This document shows, one piece after another, positions 11,845 through 25,096 of a stretch of 64,000 nucleotides of DNA (positions within the stretch are counted from its first letter, which is position 1; every line of letters begins with the position of its first letter). The notes below the pieces were generated by a model. It saw nothing but the letters and a program-made list of their open reading frames with translations, did not search any database and had not been told where the DNA came from. The position numbers and the translations under genes were made by a program. The DNA is from Chirona hameri (Eukaryota; Arthropoda; Thecostraca; Balanomorpha; Balanidae). The stretch spans positions 129,001 to 193,000 of the forward strand of contig JAXIVJ010000624.1 of assembly GCA_036785665.1 (NCBI GenBank), read 5' to 3'.

Positions 11845-13186
11845 CGCTGTTACGCTGCTGCGTGAGATATACGGAGAACAACACACGCTGTTACGCTGCC
11901 TGTTACGTGAGATAGACGGAGAACGACACACGCTGTTGCGCTGTCTGTTACGTGAGATAGACGGAGAACAATACACGCTGTTACGCTGCCTGTTACGTGA
12001 GATATACGGAGAACAACACACGCTGTTACGCTGTCTGTTACGTGAGATAGACGGAGAACAACACACGCTGTTACGCTGCCTGTTACGTGAGATATACGGA
12101 GAACGACACACGCTGTTACGCTGCCTGTTACTTGATATATACGGAGAACGACACACGCTGTTACGCCGCCTGTTACGTGAGATATACGGAGAGCATCCCA
12201 CGCTGTTACGCTGCCTTTTACGTGAGATAGACGGAGAACAACACACGCTGTTACGCTGCCTGTTACGTGAGATATACGGAGAACAACACACGCTGTTACG
12301 CTGCCTGTTACGTGAGATAGACGGAGAGCATCCCACGCTGTTGCGCTGCCTGTTACGTGAGATATACGGAGAACAACACACGCTGTTACGCTGCCTGTTA
12401 CGTGAGATAGATGGAGAACGACACACGCTGTTATGCTGCCTGTTACGTGAGATAGACTGAGAGCATCCCACGCTGTTACGCTGCCTGTTACGTGAGATAT
12501 ACGGAGAACAACACACGCTGTTACGCTGCCTGTTACGTGAGATATACGGAGAACGACACACGCTGTTACGCTGCCTGTTACGTGAGATAGACGGAGAACA
12601 ACACACGCTGTTACGCTGCCTGTTACGTGAGATATACGGAGAACATCCCACGCTGTTGCGCTGCCTGTTACGTGAGATATACGGAGAACAACACACGCTG
12701 TTACGCTGCCTGTTACGTGAGATATACGGAGAACAACACACGCTGTTACGCTGCCTGTTACGTGAGATATACGGAGAACAACACACGCTGTTACGCTGCC
12801 TGTTACGTGAGATATACGGAGAACAACACACGCTGTTACGCTGCCTGTTACGTGAGATATACGGAGAACAACACACGCTGTTACGCTGCCTGTTACGTGA
12901 GATAGACGGAGAGCATCCCACGCTGTTACGCTGCCTGTTACGTGAGATATACGGAGAACAACACACGCTGTTACGCTGCCTGTTACGTGAGATATACGGA
13001 GAACTACACACGCTGTTACGCTGCCTGTTACGTGAGATATACGGAGAACAACACACGCTGTTACGCTGCCTGTTACGTGAGATAGACGGAGAACGACACA
13101 CGCTGTTGCGCTGCCTGTTACTTGAGATATACGGAGAACGACACACGCTGTTACGCTGCTGCGTGAGATAGACGGAAAGCATCCCA
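11845..13186. repeat. Segment bounded by two 41-bp markers
   Basis: Markers at 11845 (followed by an ATAC unit) and 13146 (followed by GACGGAAAGCATCCC) enclose 28 units of 45 bp. A GACTGAGAGC unit near 12456 puts a TGA in the otherwise open forward frame. The start matches 17098 onward (offset 5,253 bp). From about 12.3 kb the match shifts to an offset of 5,793 bp, because the right-hand relative holds 12 more units (540 bp). Confidence 0.88.
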
Positions 13187-14671
13187 CGCTGTTGCGCTGC
13201 CTGTTACGCGAGATAGACGGAGAACAACACACGCTGTTACGCTGCCTGTTACGTGAGATAGACGGAGAACAACACACGCTGTTACGCTGCCTGTTACGTG
13301 AGATATACGGAGAACGACACACGCTGTTACGCTGCCTGTTACGTGAGATAGACGGAGAACAACACACGCTGTTACGCTGCCTGTTACGTGAGATAGACGG
13401 AGAGCATCCCACGCTGTTGCGCTGCCTGTTACGTGAGATAGACGGAGAACGACACACGCTGTTACGCTGCCTGTTACGTGAGATATACGGAGAACAACAC
13501 ACGCTGTTACGCTGCCTGTTACGTGAGATATACGGAGAACGACACACGCTGTTACGCTGCCTGTTACGTGAGCTATACGGAGAACGACACACGCTGTTAC
13601 GCTGCCTGTTACGTGAGATATACGGAGAACAACACACGCTGTTACGCTGCCTGTTACGTGAGATATACGGAGAACAACACACGCTGTTACGCTGCCTGTT
13701 ACGTGAGATAGACGGAGAACGACACACGCTGTTGCGCTGCCTGTTACGTGAGATAGACGGAGAACGACACACGCTGTTACGCTGCCTGTTACGTGAGATA
13801 GACGGAGAACAACACACGCTGTTACGCTGCCTGTTACGTGAGATAGACGGAGAGCAACACACGCTGTTACGCTGCCTGTTACGTGAGATAGACGGAGAAC
13901 AACACACGCAGTTACGCTGCCTGTTACGTGAGATACACGGAGAGCATCCCACGCTGTTACGCCGCCTGTTACGTGAGATAGACGGAGAACGACACACGCT
14001 GTTACGCTGCCTGTTACGTGAGATATACGGAGAACAACACACGCTGTTACGCTGCCTGTTACGTGAGATAGACGGAGAACAACACACGCTGTTACGCTGC
14101 CTGTTACGTGAGATAGACGGAGAACAACACACGCTGTTACGCTGTCTGTTACGTGAGATATACGGAGAGCATCCCACGCTGTTACGCTGCCTGTTACGTG
14201 AGATAGACGGAGAACAACACACGCTGTTACGCTGCCTGTTACGTGAGATAGACGGAGAACAACACACGCTGTTACAATGCCTGTTACGTGAGATAGACGG
14301 AGAGCATCCCACGCTGTTACGCTGCCTGTTACGTGAGATAGACGGAGAACAACACACGCTGCTACGCTGCCTGTTACGTGAGATAGACGGAGAACGACAC
14401 ACGCTGTTGCGCTGCCTGTTACGTGAGATAGACGGAGAACAACACACACTGTTACGCTGCCTGTTACGTGGGATAGACGGAGAACGACACACGCTGTTAC
14501 GCTGCCTGTTACTTGAGATAGACGGAGAACAACACACGCTGTTACGCTGCCTGTTACGTGGGATAGACGGAGAACGACACACGCTGTTACGCTGCCTGTT
14601 ACATGAGATAGACGGAGAACACCACACGCTGTTACGCTGCTTGTTACGTGAGATATACGGAGAACAACACA
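13187..14671. repeat. P block, 33 units
   Basis: It begins with the TTACGCGAG unit and carries GTGAGCTATAC near 13570, GCAGTTACG near 13909 and GAACACCACAC near 14619. A rare TTACAATGCC unit near 14274 is shared with the copy at about 20067 (offset 5,793 bp) but not with the equivalent unit near 54177. This block therefore groups more closely with 18980-20464 than with 53090-54574. Confidence 0.88.
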
Positions 14672-17097
14672 CGCTGTTACGCTGCTGCGTGAGATATACG
14701 GAGAACAACACACGCTGTTACGCTGCCTGTTACGTGAGATAGACGGAGAACGACACACGCTGTTGCGCTGTCTATTACGTGAGATATACGGAGAACAACA
14801 CACGCTGTTACGCTGCCTGTTACGTGAGATATACGGAGAACGACACACGCTGTTACGCTGCCTGTTACGTGAGATATACGGAGAACAACACACGCTGTTA
14901 CGCTGCCTGTTACGTGAGATAGACGGAGAACAACACACGCTGTTACGCTGCCTGTTACGTGAGATATACGGAGAACGACACACGCTGTTACGCCGCCTGT
15001 TACGTGAGATATACGGAGAACGACACACGCTGTTACGCCGCCTGTTACGTGAGATATACGGAGAACGACACACGCTGTTAGGCTGCCTGTTACGTGAGAT
15101 ATACGGAGAACAACACACGCTGTTACGCTGCCTGTTACGTGAGATATACGGAGAAAGACACACGCTGTTACGCTGCCTGTTACGTGAGATATACGGAGAA
15201 CAACACACGCTGTTACGCTGCCTGTTACGTGAGATATACGGAGAACAACACACGCTGTTACGCTGCCTGTTACGTGAGATATACGGCGAACAACACACGC
15301 TGTTACGCTGCCTGTTACGTGAGATAGACGGAGAACGACACACGCTGTTACGCTGCCTGTTACGTGAGATAGACGGAGAACAACACACGCTGTTACGCTG
15401 CCTGTTACGTGAGATAGACGGAGAACAACACACGCTGTTACGCTGCCTGTTACGTGAGATATACGGAGAACGACACACGCTGTTACGCTGCCTGTTACTT
15501 GATATATACGGAGAACGACACACGCTGTTACGCCGCCTGTTACGTGAGATATACGGAGAGCATCCCACGCTGTTACGCTGCCTGTTACGTGAGATAGACG
15601 GAGAACAACACACGCTGTTACGCTGCCTGTTACGTGAGATATACGGAGAACAACACACGCTGTTACGCTGCCTGTTACGTGAGATATACGGAGAACAACA
15701 CACGCTGTTACGCTGCCTGTTACGTGAGATAGACGGAGAACAACACACGCTGTTACGCTGCCTGTTACGTGAGATATACGGAGAACAACACACGTTGTTA
15801 CGCTGTCTGTTACGTGAGATAGACGGAGAACAACACACGCTGTTACGCTGCCTGTTACGTGAGATATACGGAGAAAAACACACGCTGTTACGCTGTCTGT
15901 TACGTGAGATAGACGGAGAACGACACACGCTGTTACGCTGCCCGTTACGTGAGATATACGGAGAACAACACACGCTGTTACGCTGCCTGTTACGTGAGAT
16001 AGACGGAGGGCATCCCACGCTGTTACGCTGCCTGTTACGTGAGATAGACGGAGAACAACACACGCTGTTACGCTGCCTGTTACGTGAGATATACGGAGAA
16101 CAACACACGCTGTTACGCTGCCTGTTACGTGAGATAGACGGAGAACGACACACGCTGTTGCGCTGCCTGTTACGTGAGATAGACGGAGAACGACACACGC
16201 TGTTACGCTGCCTGTTACGTGAGATAGACGGAGAACAACACACGCTGTTACGCTGCCTGTTACGTGAGATAGACGGAGAGCAACACACGCTGTTACGCTG
16301 CCTGTTACGTGAGATAGACGGAGAACAACACACGCAGTTACGCTGCCTGTTACGTGAGATACACGGAGAGCATCCCACGCTGTTACGCCGCCTGTTACGT
16401 GAGATAGACGGAGAACGACACACGCTGTTACGCTGCCTGTTACGTGAGATATACGGAGAACAACACACGCTGTTACGCTGCCTGTTACGTGAGATAGACG
16501 GAGAACAACACACGCTGTTACGCTGCCTGTTACGTGAGATAGACGGAGAACAACACACGCTGTTACGCTGTCTGTTACGTGAGATATACGGAGAGCATCC
16601 CACGCTGTTACGCTGCCTGTTACGTGAGATAGACGGAGAACAACACACGCTGTTACGCTGCCTGTTACGTGAGATAGACGGAGAACAACACACGCTGTTA
16701 CGCTGCCTGTTACGTGAGATAGACGGAGAGCATCCCACGCTGTTACGCTGCCTGTTACGTGAGATAGACGGAGAACAACACACGCTGTTACGCTGCCTGT
16801 TACGTGAGATAGACGGAGAACGACACACGCTGTTGCGCTGCCTGTTACGTGAGATAGACGGAGAACAACACACACTGTTACGCTGCCTGTTACGTGGAAT
16901 AGACGGAGAACGACACACGCTGTTACGCTGCCTGTTACTTGAGATAGACGGAGAACAACACACGCTGTTACGCTGCCTGTTACGTGGGATAGACGGAGAA
17001 CGACACACGCTGTTACGCTGCCTGTTACATGGGATAGACGGAGAACACCACACGCTGTTACGCTGCCTGTTACGTGAGATATACGGAGAACAACACA
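14672..17097. repeat. Cassette start joined to T and P blocks
   Basis: The marker at 14672 and the next 15 units match the first 716 bp of a cassette, including TTAGGCTGCC near 15078 and TACGGCGAAC near 15283. At 15388, where the second cassette marker (CTCTGCTGCGCG) should stand, a normal 45-bp unit occurs. The order then follows about 10.14-11.84 kb. The switch near 15.34-15.39 kb is a recombination joint between two block types. Confidence 0.87.
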
Positions 17098-18979
17098 CGC
17101 TGTTACGCTGCTGCGTGAGATATACGGAGAGCAACACACGCTGTTACGCTGCCTGTTGCGTGAGATAGACGGAGAACGACACACGCTGTTGCGCTGTCTG
17201 TTACGTGAGATAGACGGAGAACAACACACGCTGTTACGCTGCCTGTTACGTGAGATATACGGAGAACAACACACGCTGTTACGCTGTCTGTTACGTGAGA
17301 TAGACGGAGAACAACACACGCTGTTACGCTGCCTGTTACGTGAGATATACGGAGAACGACACACGCTGTTACGCTGCCTGTTACTTGATATATACGGAGA
17401 ACGACACACGCTGTTACGCCGCCTGTTACGTGAGATATACGGAGAGCATCCCACGCTGTTACGCTGCCTTTTACGTGAGATAGACGGAGAACAACACACG
17501 CTGTTACGCTGCCTGTTACGTGAGATATACGGAGAACAACACACGCTGTTACGCTGCCTGTTACGTGAGATATACGGAGAACAACACACGCTGTTACGCT
17601 GCCTGTTACGTGAGATAGACGGAGAACAACACACGCTGTTACGCTGCCTGTTACGTGAGATATACGGAGAACAACACACGTTGTTACGCTGTCTGTTACG
17701 TGAGATAGACGGAGAACAACACACGCTGTTACGCTGCCTGCTACGTGAGATATACGGAGAAAAACACACGCTGTTACGCTGTCTGTTACGTGAGATAGAC
17801 GGAGAACGACACACGCTGTTACGCTGCCCGTTACGTGAGATATACGGAGAACAACACACGCTGTTACGCTGCCTGTTACGTGAGATAGACGGAGAGCATC
17901 CCACGCTGTTACGCTGCCTGTTACGTGAGATAGACGGAGAACAACACACGCTGTTACGCTGTCTGTTACGTGAGATAGACGGAGAACGACACACGCTGTT
18001 ACGCTGCCCGTTACGTGAGATATACGGAGAACAACACACGCTGTTACGCTGCCTGTTACGTGAGATAGACGGAGAACAACACACTCTGTTACGCTGCCTG
18101 TTACGTGAGATAGACGGAGAGCATCCCACGCTGTTGCGCTGCCTGTTACGTGAGATATACGGAGAACAACACACGCTGTTACGCTGCCTGTTACGTGAGA
18201 TAGATGGAGAACGACACACGCTGTTATGCTGCCTGTTACGTGAGATAGACTGAGAGCATCCCACGCTGTTACGCTGCCTGTTACGTGAGATATACGGAGA
18301 ACAACACACGCTGTTACGCTGCCTGTTACGTGAGATATACGGAGAACGACACACGCTGTTACGCTGCCTGCTACGTGAGATAGACGGAGAACAACACACG
18401 CTGTTACGCTGCCTGTTACGTGAGATATACGGAGAACATCCCACGCTGTTGCGCTGCCTGTTACGTGAGATATACGGAGAACAACACACGCTGTTACGCT
18501 GCCTGTTACGTGAGACATACGGAGAACAACACACGCTGTTACGCTGCCTGTTACGTGAGATATACGGAGAACAACACACGCTGTTACGCTGCCTGTTACG
18601 TGAGATATACGGAGAACAACACACGCTGTTACGCTGCCTGTTACGTGAGATATACGGAGAACAACACACGCTGTTACGCTGCCTGTTACGTGAGATAGAC
18701 GGAGAGCATCCCACGCTGTTACGCTGCCTGTTACGTGAGATATACGGAGAACAACACACGCTGTTACGCTGCCTGTTACGTGAGATATACGGAGAACTAC
18801 ACACGCTGTTACGCTGCCTGTTACGTGAGATATACGGAGAACAACACACGCTGTTACGCTGCCTGTTACGTGAGATAGACGGAGAACGACACACGCTGTT
18901 GCGCTGCCTGTTACTTGAGATATACGGAGAACGACACACGCTGTTACGCTGCTGCGTGAGATAGACGGAAAGCATCCCA
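17098..18979. repeat. Marker segment, 42 units
   Basis: The 41-bp units at 17098 (variant with GAGCAAC) and 18939 (followed by GACGGAAAGCATCCC) enclose 40 units. Compared with 11845-13186 it holds 12 extra units, placed between about 17.55 and 18.1 kb. The extra units include two copies of the TGCCCGTTACG variant (near 17826 and 18006). A GACTGAGAGC unit lies near 18249. From 17523 rightward it matches 51636 onward. Confidence 0.88.
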
Positions 18980-20464
18980 CGCTGTTGCGCTGCCTGTTAC
19001 GCGAGATAGACGGAGAACAACACACGCTGTTACGCTGCCTGTTACGTGAGATAGACGGAGAACAACACACGCTGTTACGCTGCCTGTTACGTGAGATATA
19101 CGGAGAACGACACACGCTGTTACGCTGCCTGTCACGTGAGATAGACGGAGAACAACACACGCTGTTACGCTGCCTGTTACGTGAGATAGACGGAGAGCAT
19201 CCCACGCTGTTGCGCTGCCTGTTACGTGAGATAGACGGAGAACGACACACGCTGTTACGCTGCCTGTTACGTGAGATATACGGAGAACAACACACGCTGT
19301 TACGCTGCCTGTTACGTGAGATATACGGAGAACGACACACGCTGTTACGCTGCCTGTTACGTGAGCTATACGGAGAACGACACACGCTGTTACGCTGCCT
19401 GTTACGTGAGATATACGGAGAACAACACACGCTGTTACGCTGCCTGTTACGTGAGATATACGGAGAACAACACACGCTGTTACGCTGCCTGTTACGTGAG
19501 ATAGACGGAGAACGACACACGCTGTTGCGCTGCCTGTTACGTGAGATAGACGGAGAACGACACACGCTGTTACGCTGCCTGTTACGTGAGATAGACGGAG
19601 AACAACACACGCTGTTACGCTGCCTGTTACGTGAGATAGACGGAGAGCAACACACGCTGTTACGCTGCCTGTTACGTGAGATAGACGGAGAACAACACAC
19701 GCAGTTACGCTGCCTGTTACGTGAGATACACGGAGAGCATCCCACGCTGTTACGCCGCCTGTTACGTGAGATAGACGGAGAACGACACACGCTGTTACGC
19801 TGCCTGTTACGTGAGATATACGGAGAACAACACACGCTGTTACGCTGCCTGTTACGTGAGATAGACGGAGAACAACACACGCTGTTACGCTGCCTGTTAC
19901 GTGAGATAGACGGAGAACAACACACGCTGTTACGCTGTCTGTTACGTGAGATATACGGAGAGCATCCCACGCTGTTACGCTGCCTGTTACGTGAGATAGA
20001 CGGAGAACAACACACGCTGTTACGCTGCCTGTTACGTGAGATAGACGGAGAACAACACACGCTGTTACAATGCCTGTTACGTGAGATAGACGGAGAGCAT
20101 CCCACGCTGTTACGCTGCCTGTTACGTGAGATAGACGGAGAACAACACACGCTGTTACGCTGCCTGTTACGTGAGATAGACGGAGAACGACACACGCTGT
20201 TGCGCTGCCTGTTACGTGAGATAGACGGAGAACAACACACACTGTTACGCTGCCTGTTACGTGGGATAGACGGAGAACGACACACGCTGTTACGCTGCCT
20301 GTTACTTGAGATAGACGGAGAACAACACACGCTGTTACGCTGCCTGTTACGTGGGATAGACGGAGAACGACACACGCTGTTACGCTGCCTGTTACATGAG
20401 ATAGACGGAGAACACCACACGCTGTTACGCTGCCTGTTACGTGAGATATACGGAGAACAACACA
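18980..20464. repeat. P block, 33 units
   Basis: It has the same unit order as 13187-14671 and 53090-54574. A private change gives GTCACGTGAG at 19131-19140, creating a CACGTG palindrome that is absent from both relatives. The TTACAATGCC unit near 20067 is shared with the 13-14 kb copy only. It ends at the first marker of the first complete cassette. Confidence 0.88.
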
Positions 20465-22150
20465 CGCTGTTACGCTGCTGCGTGAGATATACGGAGAACA
20501 ACACACGCTGTTACGCTGCCTGTTACGTGAGATAGACGGAGAACGACACACGCTGTTGCGCTGTCTATTACGTGAGATATACGGAGAACAACACACGCTG
20601 TTACGCTGCCTGTTACGTGAGATATACGGAGAACGACACACGCTGTTACGCTGCCTGTTACGTGAGATATACGGAGAACAACACACGCTGTTACGCTGCC
20701 TGTTACGTGAGATAGACGGAGAACAACACACGCTGTTATGCTGCCTGTTACGTGAGATATACGGAGAACGACACACGCTGTTACGCCGCCTGTTACGTGA
20801 GATATACGGAGAACGACACACGCTGTTACGCCGCCTGTTACGTGAGATATACGGAGAACGACACACGCTGTTAGGCTGCCTGTTACGTGAGATATACGGA
20901 GAACAACACACGCTGTTACGCTGCCTGTTACGTGAGATATACGGAGAAAGACACACGCTGTTACGCTGCCTGTTACGTGAGATATACGGAGAACAACACA
21001 CGCTGTTACGCTGCCTGTTACGTGAGATATACGGAGAACAACACACGCTGTTACGCTGCCTGTTACGTGAGATATACGGCGAACAACACACGCTGTTACG
21101 CTGCCTGTTACGTGAGATAGACGGAGAACGACACACGCTGTTACGCTGCCTGTTACGTGAGATAGACGGAGAACAACACACGCTGTTACTCTGCTGCGCG
21201 AGATATACGGAGAACAACACACGCTGTTACGCTGCTTGTTACGTGAGATATACGGAGAACGACACACGCTGTTACGCTGCCTGTTACGTGAGATAGACGG
21301 AGAACAACACACGCTGTTACGCCGCTGCGTGAGATATACGGAGAACAACACACGCTGTTACGCTGCCTGTTACGTGAGATAGATGGAGAACAACACACGC
21401 TGTTACGCTGCCTGTTACGTGAGATAGACGGAGAACAACACACGCTGTTACGCTGCCTGTTACGTGAGATAGACGGAGAACAACACACGCTGTTACGCTG
21501 CCTGTTACGTGAGATATACGGAGAACAACACACGCTGTTACGCTGCCTGTTACGTGAGATAGACGGAGAGCATCCCACGCTGTTATGCTGCCTGTTACGT
21601 GAGATAGACGGAGAACAACACACGCTGTTACGCTGTCTGTTATGTGAGATAGACGGAGAACAACACACGCTGTTACTCTGCCTGTTACGTAAGATAGACG
21701 GAGAGCATCCCACGCTGTTACGCTGCCTGTTACGTGATATATACGGAGAAAAACACACGCTGTTATGCTGCCTGTTACGTGGGATAGACGGAGAACAACA
21801 CACGCTGTTACGCGGCTGCGTCAGATATACGGAGAACAACACACGCTGTTACGCTGCCTGTTACGTGAGATATACGGAGAACAACACACGCTGTTGCGCT
21901 GCCTGTTACGTGAGATATACGGAGAACAACACACGCTGTTACGCTGCCTGTTACGTGAGATAGACGGAGAACAACACACGCTGTTACGCTGCCTGTTACG
22001 TGAGATAGACGGAGAACAAAACACGCTGTTACGCTGCTGCGTGAGATATACGGAGAACAACACACGCTGTTACGCTGCCTGTTACGTGAGATATACGGAG
22101 AACAACACACGCTGTTACGCTGCTGCGTGAAATATATGGAGAACAACACA
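20465..22150. repeat. HOR cassette 1 (complete)
   Basis: 1,686 bp, 38 units, six of them 41 bp. The markers start at 20465 (CTGCTGCGTGAGATAT), 21181 (CTCTGCTGCGCG), 21312 (CCGCTGCGTGAG), 21803 (CGGCTGCGTCAG), 22024 (CTGCTGCGTGAG after an AAAACACG unit) and 22110 (CTGCTGCGTGAAATATATGG). Offsets from the first marker are 716, 847, 1338, 1559 and 1645 bp, and these repeat in every complete cassette. Other fixed marks are TTAGGCTGCC, TACGGCGAAC and TTACGTAAG at 21685-21693. A TTATGCTGCC near 20737 is private to this copy. Confidence 0.95.
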
Positions 22151-23410
22151 CGCTGTTACGCTGCCTGTTACGTGAGATATACAGAGAACAACACACGCTG
22201 TTACGCTGCCTGTTACGTGAGATATACGGAGAACAACACACGCTGTTACGCTGCCTGTGACGTGAGATAGACGGAGAGCATCCCACGCTGTTACGCTGCC
22301 TGTTACGTGAGATATACGGAGAACAACACACGCTGTTACGCTGCCTGTCACGTGAGATAGACGGAGAGCATCCCACGCTGTTACGCTGCCTGTTACGTGA
22401 GATAGACGGAGAACAACACACGCTGTTACGCTGCCTGTTACGTGAGATAGACGGAGAGCAACACACGCTGTTACGCTGCCTGTTACGTGAGATAAACGGA
22501 GAGTAGCCCACGCTGTTACGCTGCCTGTTACGTGATATATACGGAGAACAACACACGCTGTTACGCTGCCTGTTACGTGAGATATACGGAGAACGACACA
22601 CGCTGTTACGCCGCCTGTTACTTGAGATATACGAAGAACAACACACGCTGTTACGCTGCCTGTTACGTGAGATATACGGAGAACGACACACGCTGTTACG
22701 CCGCCTGTTACGTGAGATATACGGAGAACAACACACGCTGTTACGCTGCCTGTTACGTGAGATAGATGGAGAACAACACACGCTGTTACGCTGCCTGTTA
22801 CGTGAGATAGACGGAGAACGACACACGCTGTTACGCTGCCTGTTACGTGAGATAGACGGAGAGCATCCCACGCTGTTGCGCTGCCTGTTACGTGAGATAG
22901 ACGGAGAACAACACACGCTGTTACGCTGTCTGTTACGTGAGATATACGGAGAGCATCCCACGCTGTTACGCTGCCTGTTACGTGAGATAGACGGAGAACA
23001 ACACACGCTGTTACGCTGCCTGTTACGTGAGATAGACGGAGAACAACACACGCTGTTACGCTGCCTGTTACGTGAGATAGACGGAGAGCATCCCACGCTG
23101 TTACGCTGCCTGTTACGTGAGATAGACGGAGAACAACACACGCTGTTGCGCTGCCTGTTACGTGAGATAGACGGAGAACAACACACACTGTTACGCTGCC
23201 TGTTACGTGGGATAGACGGAGAACGACACACGCTGTTACGCTGCCTGTTACTTGAGATAGACGGAGAACAACACACGCTGTTACGCTGCCTGTTACGTGG
23301 GATAGACGGAGAACGACACACGCTGTTACGCTGCCTGTTACATGAGATAGACGGAGAACACCACACGCTGTTACGCTGCCTGTTACGTGAGATATACGGA
23401 GAACAACACA
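22151..23410. repeat. Short tail, 28 units
   Basis: 1,260 bp of 45-bp units between cassettes 1 and 2. It opens with the T-block series (GTGACGTGAG, GTCACGTGAG with CACGTG at 22349-22354, AAACGGAGAGTAGCCC near 22495). At 22908 it switches directly to the last part of a P block. Full tails elsewhere are 3.3-3.7 kb, so about 2.1 kb of T and P sequence is missing. The switch point marks the end of the similarity with 51636-57017. Confidence 0.9.
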
Positions 23411-25096
23411 CGCTGTTACGCTGCTGCGTGAGATATACGGAGAACAACACACGCTGTTACGCTGCCTGTTACGTGAGATAGACGGAGAACGACACACGCT
23501 GTTGCGCTGTCTATTACGTGAGATATACGGAGAACAACACACGCTGTTACGCTGCCTGTTACGTGAGATATACGGAGAACGACACACGCTGTTACGCTGC
23601 CTGCTACGTGAGATATACGGAGAACAACACACGCTGTTACGCTGCCTGTTACGTGAGATAGACGGAGAACAACACACGCTGTTACGCTGCCTGTTACGTG
23701 AGATATACGGAGAACGACACACGCTGTTACACCGCCTGTTACGTGAGATATACGGAGAACGACACACGCTGTTACGCCGCCTGTTACGTGAGATATACGG
23801 AGAACGACACACGCTGTTAGGCTGCCTGTTACGTGAGATATACGGAGAACAACACACGCTGTTACGCTGCCTGTTACGTGAGATATACGGAGAAAGACAC
23901 ACGCTGTTACGCTGCCTGTTACGTGAGATATACGGAGAACAACACACGCTGTTACGCTGCCTGTTACGTGAGATATACGGAGAACAACACACGCTGTTAC
24001 GCTGCCTGTTACGTGAGATATACGGCGAACAACACACGCTGTTACGCTGCCTGTTACGTGAGATAGACGGAGAACGACACACGCTGTTACGCTGCCTGTT
24101 ACGTGAGATAGACGGAGAACAACACACGCTGTTACTCTGCTGCGCGAGATATACGGAGAACAACACACGCTGTTACGCTGCTTGTTACGTGAGATATACG
24201 GAGAACGACACACGCTGTTACGCTGCCTGTTACGTGAGATAGACGGAGAACAACACACGCTGTTACGCCGCTGCGTGAGATATACGGAGAACAACACACG
24301 CTGTTACGCTGCCTGTTACGTGAGATAGATGGAGAACAACATACGCTGTTACGCTGCCTGTTACGTGAGATAGACGGAGAACAACACACGCTGTTACGCT
24401 GCCTGTTACGTGAGATAGACGGAGAACAACACACGCTGTTACGCTGCCTGTTACGTGAGATATACGGAGAACAACACACGCTGTTACGCTGCCTGTTACG
24501 TGAGATAGACGGAGAGCATCCCACGCTGTTATGCTGCCTGTTACGTGAGATAGACGGAGAACAACACACGCTGTTACGCTGTCTGTTATGTGAGATAGAC
24601 GGAGAACAACACACGCTGTTACTCTGCCTGTTACGTAAGATAGACGGAGAGCATCCCACGCTGTTACGCTGCCTGTTACGTGATATATACGGAGAAAAAC
24701 ACACGCTGTTATGCTGCCTGTTACGTGGGATAGACGGAGAACAACACACGCTGTTACGCGGCTGCGTCAGATATACGGAGAACAACACACGCTGTTACGC
24801 TGCCTGTTACGTGAGATATACGGAGAACAACACACGCTGTTGCGCTGCCTGTTACGTGAGATATACGGAGAACAACACACGCTGTTACGCTGCCTGTTAC
24901 GTGAGATAGACGGAGAACAACACACGCTGTTACGCTGCCTGTTACGTGAGATAGACGGAGAACAAAACACGCTGTTACGCTGCTGCGTGAGATATACGGA
25001 GAACAACACACGCTGTTACGCTGCCTGTTACGTGAGATATACGGAGAACAACACACGCTGTTACGCTGCTGCGTGAAATATATGGAGAACAACACA
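23411..25096. repeat. HOR cassette 2 (complete)
   Basis: Six 41-bp markers at 23411, 24127, 24258, 24749, 24970 and 25056, with the standard spacing. Private changes include TTACACCGCC near 23729 and CATACG near 24340. The unit right after the last marker has GTTACGTCAG instead of GTTACGTGAG, a change shared only with cassette 4 (near 32996). This supports descent of cassettes 2 and 4 from one duplicated block. Confidence 0.95.

Larger units (their letters stand above)
17523..22907. repeat. Left member of a block pair 34.11 kb apart
   Basis: It matches 51636-57017. The offset is 34,113 bp before, and 34,110 bp after, a 3-bp loss at 52377. It spans the end of a marker segment, a P block, cassette 1 and the start of its tail. 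Private differences include GTCACGTGAG at 19131, GAGACATAC near 18512 and TTACAATGCC near 20067. Confidence 0.87.

Noticed and set aside
14677..18975. Minus-strand open frame of 1,432 codons, rich in Cys, Ser and Arg
   Set aside because: It is an artefact of the stop-free 45-bp period. The composition simply reflects the translated satellite.
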